Source: an uncultured Pelagibacteraceae bacterium
GTDB lineage: Bacteria; Pseudomonadota; Alphaproteobacteria; Pelagibacterales; Pelagibacteraceae
Assembly (NCBI GenBank): GCA_902533955.1
Contig: CACANV010000017.1
Coordinates: 1 to 12,047 of the forward strand
Reading direction: 5' to 3'
DNA: 12,047 nucleotides
The notes below the pieces were generated by a model. It was not told where the DNA came from. It made no database searches and saw only the letters and a program-made list of their open reading frames with translations. Made by a program: the position numbers and the translations under genes. Of the stretch, positions 7,758 through 12,047 are shown in pieces. How positions within the stretch are numbered: the stretch's first letter is position 1; each line of letters begins with the position of its first letter.

Positions 7758-8111
7758 TTACTTTTTCCACCTTTTTTCTATTTCTTTATCATCACTTTTT
7801 TTAAAATATTCATTTTCTAAATCTAATTTCTTAACTTTAACTGTTAAATATCTTAATAAATTTTTATCAATTTTTTCTTTTTTCTCTAATTCCAATATTA
7901 TTTTACTATCAGCTTTAATCTTAAAATGGATATAATTACCTTTTCTGTTTTTTTTTATTAAATAAGATAAATTCATTAAACCCCAATTTTCTAGTTTGAC
8001 AATATTACCTTCATTTTTTTCAATAATATTAGAATATTTTTCTTGTAGTTGCTTTAACTGAACAGCACTAGTATCTTGCCTGGCAATTATTGTATGTTCG
8101 TATAAGTTCAT
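7758..8111 (-). CDS. rpsF: 30S ribosomal protein S6
   Basis: S6 is a small-subunit platform protein that binds 16S rRNA together with S18. The 117-residue product opens with [13 protein letters not shown], typical of S6, and contains [23 protein letters not shown] (41-63) and LLRYLTVKV (85-93), which are conserved structural strands and loops. A charged C-terminal tail of about 20 residues follows. It is the first gene of the long minus-strand run. The upstream spacer holds a TATAAT -10 candidate and a weak GAAAG ribosome-binding site. The usual partner order rpsF-rpsR-rplI is kept. Confidence 0.97.
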   Translation of the reverse strand: MNLYEHTIIARQDTSAVQLKQLQEKYSNIIEKNEGNIVKLENWGLMNLSYLIKKNRKGNYIHFKIKADSKIILELEKKEKIDKNLLRYLTVKVKKLDLENEYFKKSDDKEIEKRWKK

Positions 8112-8135
8112 ATTATTCTTTCAAAAAACAGAGGA

Positions 8136-8141
8136 TATACT
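8136..8141 (+). promoter_or_regulatory. Candidate -10 box for the fabD operon
   Basis: TATACT matches the -10 consensus at five of six positions and lies directly next to the TATAAT that faces rpsF. No convincing -35 is visible (TTATTC at 17-base spacing). A second option is TATTAT at 8175-8180, closer to the fabD start, with TTTAAT upstream. Which one is used cannot be decided from sequence. Confidence 0.35.
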
Positions 8142-8147
8142 ATTATA
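8142..8147 (-). promoter_or_regulatory. Candidate -10 box for the rpsF operon
   Basis: The minus strand reads TATAAT, a perfect sigma-70-type -10 hexamer, about 31 bases before the rpsF ATG. The best -35 at 17-base spacing is the weak TTTTTG. The surrounding DNA is so AT-rich that chance matches are likely. The support is the position at the head of a long operon. Confidence 0.45.
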
Positions 8148-8194
8148 AATTTTTAATTACAATACAAAAATTAGTATTATTGTTAATATTTTCT

Positions 8195-9118
8195 ATGTTC
8201 TCAGTTTTATTTCCAGGCCAGGGTTCACAAACAGTGGGAATGGCAAAAAATTTATATGAAGAATTTGACTATATTAAATCTCTTTTTCAAGAAGCTGATG
8301 AGATACTTCAAAAATCGTTAAGCAAAATGATATTAGAAGGACCAAAGGAGTTTCTTGATGAAACACAAAATACTCAGCCTGCAATTTTTTTAGTTAGTTA
8401 TTCGATATTTAATGTTATTAAAAAAGAGACATCATTTGATTTAAATTCAGCAAAATTTTTTGCTGGGCATTCATTGGGTGAATATTCAGCATTAGCATGC
8501 GCTGAAGCAATAACTTTTCAACAAACAATTAAGTTATTACAGGCAAGAGGAAAGGCAATGCAATCTGCAGTACCAAAAGGCCAAGGAGGAATGTTAGCAA
8601 TTTTAGGAGAAGAAATTAGCAGAATAAATGAAATTTTAAATTCAAATAAAGATAATTTCAAATGTTTTATAGCTAACGATAACTCCGTTGGACAAATAGT
8701 TGTTAGTGGAAATTTAAAAGATTTGAATATGTTTTCTGGTGAATTAAAATCTAATAATATTAAAAATATAAAATTGCCTGTTAGTGCTCCTTTCCATTGT
8801 GAATTGATGAAACCAGCTACAGAAATTATGAAAAAAGAAATAATCAATACTAAGTTTAAAAATCCAATTAATAATATTTTCTCTAATGTAACTGCAAAAT
8901 ATAACAATGATCAGAATGAAATAAAAAATCTTTTGATTGAACAGATTGAAAATCCAGTAAGATGGAGAGAAATTATAATCAGCATTATAAAATCAAAAGT
9001 TAATAAATTTATTGAAATTGGCCCTGGAAAAGTTTTATCTGGTTTAGTAAAAAGAATAGATAGAAATGTAGATCTAATTCAGGTAAATGAGTTAGATGAT
9101 ATAAAAAAATTAAAATGA
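8195..9118 (+). CDS. fabD: Malonyl-CoA:ACP transacylase FabD
   Basis: FabD moves malonyl groups from CoA to acyl carrier protein for fatty acid synthesis in the cytoplasm. I choose the ATG at 8195, giving 307 residues starting MFSVLFPGQGSQ, the universal FabD opening. The frame is open for 35 more codons upstream, but that part crosses the divergent spacer into rpsF antisense and has no family resemblance. Key residues are all present: Q9 in PGQG, nucleophile S93 in GHSLGEYSA, R118 in QARGKAM, catalytic H201 in SAPFHCELM, and the C-terminal IEIGPGKVLSGL (273-284). The stop overlaps the fabG start by four bases (ATGA), indicating coupled translation. No Shine-Dalgarno site is visible. Confidence 0.96.
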   Translation: MFSVLFPGQGSQTVGMAKNLYEEFDYIKSLFQEADEILQKSLSKMILEGPKEFLDETQNTQPAIFLVSYSIFNVIKKETSFDLNSAKFFAGHSLGEYSALACAEAITFQQTIKLLQARGKAMQSAVPKGQGGMLAILGEEISRINEILNSNKDNFKCFIANDNSVGQIVVSGNLKDLNMFSGELKSNNIKNIKLPVSAPFHCELMKPATEIMKKEIINTKFKNPINNIFSNVTAKYNNDQNEIKNLLIEQIENPVRWREIIISIIKSKVNKFIEIGPGKVLSGLVKRIDRNVDLIQVNELDDIKKLK

Positions 9119-9852
9119 TTAATTTAAAAAATTTAAGTGTAATTTTAACAGGTGCGACCGGAGGTATAGGAAACTCTATTTTAGAAAAGTTGGTTAATGC
9201 AGAAGCAAATGTACTAGCCACTGGTACAAATGATAAGAAGTTAGAATCTATTAAAGAAAAATACCAAAATGTTAAAGTAAAGAAGTTTGATATATCAGAT
9301 CACAAACATATAGAGGATTTTATAGATAATTGTCATCAGATTTTGGGAAATAAAATTGATGTTTTAATTAATAACGCCGGAATAACTAACGATAATCTTT
9401 CTGTAAGAATGAAAGACGAAGAGTGGAATAAAGTTATAGATATAAATCTATCGTCAGCATTTTTGTTAAGCAAAAATACTATTAAAAAAATGCTAAAAAA
9501 TAAAAAAGGAAAAATTATTAATATTACATCTGTTGTTGGCCATACTGGAAATGTTGGACAAGCCAATTACTCTGCCTCAAAGGGCGGATTAATTGCGATG
9601 TCAAAAAGCTTAGCTTTAGAATATGGTAAAAAAAATATTAAAGTAAATTGTGTATCTCCTGGTTACATCAACACTGAGATGACTAATAAAATTAATGATG
9701 AATATAAAAATATTTTAAAATCCAGAATTCCACTTGATAGATTTGGAGAACCAAATGATGTAGCAAATTCAGTGATTTTTTTATGTTCTGATCTCTCAGA
9801 TTATATAACTGGTGAAACAATCCATGTAAATGGAGGAATGTATTTTAGTTGA
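9115..9852 (+). CDS. fabG: 3-oxoacyl-ACP reductase FabG
   Basis: FabG reduces the beta-keto group of acyl-ACP with NADPH in each elongation cycle. The 245-residue short-chain dehydrogenase shows the cofactor loop TGATGGIG (12-19), NNAG (86-89), N111, and the catalytic set S139, Y152 and K156 in ITSVVG...NYSASKGG. SPGYINTEMT (181-190) and the terminal GETIHVNGGMY are the usual FabG features. FabG belongs to a large family, but the position between fabD and acpP makes the assignment secure. It starts within the fabD stop. Its own TGA lies inside the -35 element proposed for acpP. Confidence 0.97.
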   Translation: MINLKNLSVILTGATGGIGNSILEKLVNAEANVLATGTNDKKLESIKEKYQNVKVKKFDISDHKHIEDFIDNCHQILGNKIDVLINNAGITNDNLSVRMKDEEWNKVIDINLSSAFLLSKNTIKKMLKNKKGKIINITSVVGHTGNVGQANYSASKGGLIAMSKSLALEYGKKNIKVNCVSPGYINTEMTNKINDEYKNILKSRIPLDRFGEPNDVANSVIFLCSDLSDYITGETIHVNGGMYFS

Positions 9853-9876
9853 CAAAATTATTAAAATATCTATTAA
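9849..9876 (+). promoter_or_regulatory. Candidate internal promoter for acpP
   Basis: A perfect -35 TTGACA (9849-9854) overlaps the fabG stop codon. Sixteen bases later comes TATTAA (9871-9876), four of six to the -10 consensus. A transcript would begin near 9883, leaving a leader of about 16 bases that contains the acpP ribosome-binding site. ACP is needed in much higher amounts than FabD or FabG, so a separate promoter makes biological sense; that part is inference. Confidence 0.5.
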
Positions 9877-9888
9877 CAAATTAACTTA

Positions 9889-9893
9889 AAGGA
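9889..9893 (+). promoter_or_regulatory. acpP: Shine-Dalgarno site of acpP
   Basis: AAGGA ends five bases before the acpP ATG. It is the clearest Shine-Dalgarno sequence in the window; most other starts here have none or lie inside the preceding gene. It confirms the acpP start. Confidence 0.75.
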
Positions 9894-9898
9894 ACAAA

Positions 9899-10138
9899 AT
9901 GTCTGATGATATTTCAAGCAAAGTAAAAAAAATTGTTGCAGACCATCTAGGTATAGATGAAGCAAAAGTTACAGAGGAGTCAAGCTTCATTGATGATCTT
10001 GGAGCTGATAGTTTAGACACAGTTGAACTAGTAATGGCTTTTGAAGAAGAATTTGGTTCAGAAATTTCTGATAGTGATGCAGAAAAAATTTTAACTGTTG
10101 GTGATGCTGTAAAATTTATTGAGAATAAAGCAAACTAA
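9899..10138 (+). CDS. acpP: Acyl carrier protein
   Basis: ACP carries growing acyl chains on a 4'-phosphopantetheine arm for fatty acid, lipid A and related syntheses. The 79-residue acidic product has the modification site S38 in [22 protein letters not shown]. The helices after it and the [14 protein letters not shown] ending are standard. The loop that commonly reads EIPD is EISD here, a mild variant. The length is typical. It sits 46 bases after fabG behind its own likely promoter and Shine-Dalgarno site. gmk follows after only 14 bases, so the usual downstream fabF is absent at this place. Confidence 0.98.
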   Translation: MSDDISSKVKKIVADHLGIDEAKVTEESSFIDDLGADSLDTVELVMAFEEEFGSEISDSDAEKILTVGDAVKFIENKAN

Positions 10139-10152
10139 ATTTTTACTTTATA

Positions 10153-10794
10153 ATGTCCGATACTAGCGCAGGGATAATTGTAGTATTATCATCTCCATCG
10201 GGCGCTGGTAAAACAACACTTGTCAAAAAAATTTCTTTAGAAAATAATTTTTCTATTTCAATTTCACACACAACACGAAAACCAAGAGTAAATGAAATTC
10301 ATGGATCTGATTACTTTTTTATATCAAAAGAAGAATTTAAAAAATTAATCGAAGAAGAGAAATTTTTAGAATATGCAAAAGTATTCGATAATTTCTATGG
10401 ATCATCTAAAGATATAGTTATAAATAAATTGAATAATGGAGAAAATGTAATTTTTGATATTGATTGGCAAGGCACCCAACAAATTAAGAAAAAAAAATTA
10501 AATTATAAAATTATTACTATTTTTATACTACCTCCAACCAGAGAAGAGTTATTTAAAAGATTATTAAATAGAGAATTAGAGAATAAAAAAGTTGTAAATC
10601 AAAGAATGAAACAATTTGAAAAAGATGTTTTGCATTGGCAAGACTATGATTTTGTAGTTATAAATGATGATTTGAGAAAATGCTATGATCAAATAATTGA
10701 ATTTATCAAACAAAAAAGTATTAATAAAATAAATGAAATTATTAAGTTTGATAAAGATTTAATTAAAAATCATGTTAAAAATTTACTTAAATAA
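10153..10794 (+). CDS. gmk: Guanylate kinase
   Basis: Gmk phosphorylates GMP to GDP with ATP, feeding GTP and dGTP pools. The 213-residue protein has the P-loop SPSGAGKTT (14-22), the GMP-binding SHTTRKPR (38-45), G51-DYFF, FYGSS (81-85), the DIDWQG block (102-107), and the conserved HWQDYDFVVIND (161-172). The C-terminus is lysine- and isoleucine-rich and somewhat longer than the core fold needs. No ribosome-binding site is seen in the 14-base gap after acpP, so it is likely read from the acpP transcript. Its last 12 bases overlap the 3' end of rsmA on the opposite strand. Confidence 0.97.
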   Translation: MSDTSAGIIVVLSSPSGAGKTTLVKKISLENNFSISISHTTRKPRVNEIHGSDYFFISKEEFKKLIEEEKFLEYAKVFDNFYGSSKDIVINKLNNGENVIFDIDWQGTQQIKKKKLNYKIITIFILPPTREELFKRLLNRELENKKVVNQRMKQFEKDVLHWQDYDFVVINDDLRKCYDQIIEFIKQKSINKINEIIKFDKDLIKNHVKNLLK

Positions 10795-11571
10795 TTTTTC
10801 ATATTCAGAACATATTTTATAATATGTTATATTGTTAAGATTTTGAGGTCTCAAATTCATATCTAAAGATAATAATTCAGCAATTTCTTGAAAATTATTA
10901 AAAAGAATTTTTAATGGTTTTTTTATCATTTTTCTTCTTTGATTAAAAAAAACGTTGGTTACATGTTCTAATGTTTTTGGATCTTTTAATTTATGAAAAG
11001 TAACTTTTGGTTCAAACAAAAGTAAAGAACTTTTAACTTTGGGGGAAGGATAAAAACTTTCAGGATTTATATCCATAACTTTTTTAATATTCATTTTCCA
11101 AGAAGATAATATAGATAATCTTCCATATTTACTTGAATTGTAGTTAGCTACAATTCTATCAGCTACTTCTTTTTGAAACATTAAAACAAATCTTTTACAA
11201 TATTCTTTTAAATTATTTATTTTTATCCAATTAACTAAAATTTTAGATGAAATGTTATAAGGTAAATTTCCAAAAATAATCATATTATTATATTTAATAT
11301 TTGATCTTTTAAAATTAAGTATATCTTCGTTAATTATTTTAATTTTATTTTTGAATTTTTTTTGTAAGGTTTCTACTAGCCTTTTATCTTTTTCTATTAC
11401 AGTAAGACTTCTGGGTTTGCTGTTTAAAATTTTTAATGTTAAGTTACCTGTTCCTGGTCCAACTTCAAGCACATCGTCATTATGACCAATTCTGCCAATT
11501 TCAACAATCTTTTTTAATATTTTTTCATCAATTAAAAAATTTTGACCTAAACTTTTTTTAGGTAAAATCAT
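10783..11571 (-). CDS. rsmA: 16S rRNA dimethyladenosine transferase RsmA (KsgA)
   Basis: RsmA dimethylates two adjacent adenosines in the 3' hairpin of 16S rRNA (A1518 and A1519 in E. coli), a late 30S assembly checkpoint. The 262-residue product begins KKSLGQNFLID (5-15), has SAM motif I LEVGPGTGNLT (35-45), the acidic E60 at the end of strand two, EDIL (82-85), the catalytic GNLPYNIS (101-108), and the FYPSPKVKSSLL block (173-184). FNQRRKMIKK (209-218) is the usual C-terminal domain signature. The ATG shares one base with the pdxA stop (TAATG), showing coupling. It converges with gmk and overlaps it by 12 bases, with no terminator between them. Confidence 0.97.
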   Translation of the reverse strand: MILPKKSLGQNFLIDEKILKKIVEIGRIGHNDDVLEVGPGTGNLTLKILNSKPRSLTVIEKDKRLVETLQKKFKNKIKIINEDILNFKRSNIKYNNMIIFGNLPYNISSKILVNWIKINNLKEYCKRFVLMFQKEVADRIVANYNSSKYGRLSILSSWKMNIKKVMDINPESFYPSPKVKSSLLLFEPKVTFHKLKDPKTLEHVTNVFFNQRRKMIKKPLKILFNNFQEIAELLSLDMNLRPQNLNNITYYKICSEYEKLFK

Positions 11572-12047
11572 TATTTAATACTATTAAAAAATTTTATCGC
11601 ACAAAAAATTGATGATGGATCTGATAAATTTTTTCCAAGCATACTAGAATTTGGACCATGATCTGGAGAAACTCTGATAAATGGCAATCCCAAGGTTATG
11701 TTTATTGCATCAAATTTAAACAAGGTTTTTATTGGTGATAAAACTTGATCATGGTACATTCCAACTACCACATCAAACTTTTTAATATTTTTTTTTAAAA
11801 AAAAAGTATCAGCTGAAAATGGACCATCAATTTCTATCTTTTTGTTTTTTAAAATTTTTATTGAAGGATTTATTATTCTTTTTTCTTCACTAATTTGATC
11901 AACTGTTTCACAGTGAGGATTTAGACCAAGTACTGCAATAGATGGTCTTTTATTAAATCTGAGTTTAAAAAAATTATCAATAATAATAACATTATTTATA
12001 ATTTTTTTTTTTGTTAGGTTTTTTGAAACATGTTTTATTGGGATATG
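11571..12047 (-). CDS. pdxA: 4-hydroxythreonine-4-phosphate dehydrogenase PdxA, C-terminal part (runs off right edge)
   Basis: PdxA oxidises 4-phosphohydroxy-L-threonine in the DXP-dependent vitamin B6 route. Only the last 158 residues are inside the window; the frame is open from base 12047 down to the TAA at 11571. Recognised pieces in order: HIPIKHVSKNLT, IAVLGLNPH, IDGPFSADTFF, VVGMYHDQVLSPIKTL, and the INITLGLPFIRVSPDHG ending block. The three histidines expected to bind the active-site metal are all present (in HIPIKH, GLNPH and MYHDQ). The loop after GLNPH lacks the glycine-rich AGEGG common in other PdxA. The pdxA-rsmA order is the usual alphaproteobacterial one; coupling to rsmA is by a TAATG overlap. 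Confidence 0.95.
   Translation of the reverse strand, partial: HIPIKHVSKNLTKKKIINNVIIIDNFFKLRFNKRPSIAVLGLNPHCETVDQISEEKRIINPSIKILKNKKIEIDGPFSADTFFLKKNIKKFDVVVGMYHDQVLSPIKTLFKFDAINITLGLPFIRVSPDHGPNSSMLGKNLSDPSSIFCAIKFFNSIK

Larger units (their letters stand above)
8112..8194. promoter_or_regulatory. Divergent intergenic spacer between rpsF and fabD
   Basis: This 83-base AT-rich stretch is the only divergent spacer and must hold the promoters of both large operons. Apart from the two -10 candidates described separately I see no operator palindrome, riboswitch or structured ribosomal-protein leader. The rpsF leader would be about 24 bases, too short for an elaborate S6:S18 binding element. Confidence 0.8.

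Noticed and set aside
7756..7770. GTG start of rpsR at 7770
   Set aside because: It overlaps rpsF and adds five residues with no family support; the ATG at 7755 lies just past the rpsF stop.
7681..7935. Phe/Ser-rich plus-strand frame opposite rpsR and rpsF
   Set aside because: It is the complement of poly-lysine codons, not a real membrane protein.
8112..8160. S6:S18 autoregulatory leader before rpsF
   Set aside because: The leader would be only about 24 bases with no conserved stem or GC-containing bulge visible.
8090..8194. Upstream extension of fabD by 35 codons to an ATG at 8090
   Set aside because: It crosses the divergent spacer and the rpsF start on the other strand, and has no FabD resemblance; MFSVLFPGQG at 8195 is the canonical start.
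8518..8907. 129-codon open frame on the minus strand inside fabD, and a similar one at 9336-9566 inside fabG
   Set aside because: Antisense shadows of conserved genes; the hydrophobic appearance comes from reading AT-rich codons in reverse.
1..12047. Mobile element, CRISPR, tRNA or defence system
   Set aside because: I found no transposase, integrase, direct-repeat array, tRNA-like cloverleaf or defence-gene motif; all bases are explained by housekeeping genes and short spacers.

Overview
The window is strongly AT-rich and almost fully coding. Genes abut or overlap by 1-47 bases and no spacer exceeds about 85 bases. The gene content and order (rpsF-rpsR-rplI-dnaB, cvpA-purF, fabD-fabG-acpP, and gmk facing rsmA-pdxA) fit a streamlined alphaproteobacterium, most likely SAR11 (Pelagibacterales) or a similar free-living marine lineage. 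This placement rests on protein resemblance, compaction and base composition read by eye; no 16S gene is present.

Left block, minus strand (positions 1-8111): one long co-directional run read from right to left. It contains rpsF, rpsR and rplI (ribosomal proteins S6, S18, L9), dnaB (replicative helicase), an RND/MMPL-family membrane exporter, cvpA (membrane protein), purF (first step of purine synthesis), an HD-domain metalloprotein, and the N-terminal part of a DUF255/YyaL thioredoxin-like protein that leaves the window. The purF reading frame is broken by one extra T in a T7 run. Everything else about the gene looks healthy, so this is either a sequence error, a slippage site or a very recent lesion.

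Right block: an 83-base divergent spacer (8112-8194) separates rpsF from the plus-strand operon fabD-fabG-acpP-gmk (fatty acid initiation/elongation, acyl carrier protein, guanylate kinase). acpP appears to have its own promoter and the clearest Shine-Dalgarno site in the window. gmk converges on, and overlaps, the minus-strand pair pdxA-rsmA (vitamin B6 synthesis and 16S rRNA dimethylation). pdxA is cut by the right edge.

This is core housekeeping DNA. I see no mobile element, CRISPR array, tRNA, rRNA, defence island or obviously new system. The points worth a second look are the purF frameshift; two departures from the usual alphaproteobacterial order (an RND exporter between dnaB and cvpA, and no fabF/mltG/yicC between acpP and gmk); an HD protein whose metal ligands resemble the mixed-valent diiron oxygenase group; unequal proton-relay motifs in the RND protein; long poly-A tracts inside rpsR; and several overlapping-gene and promoter arrangements.
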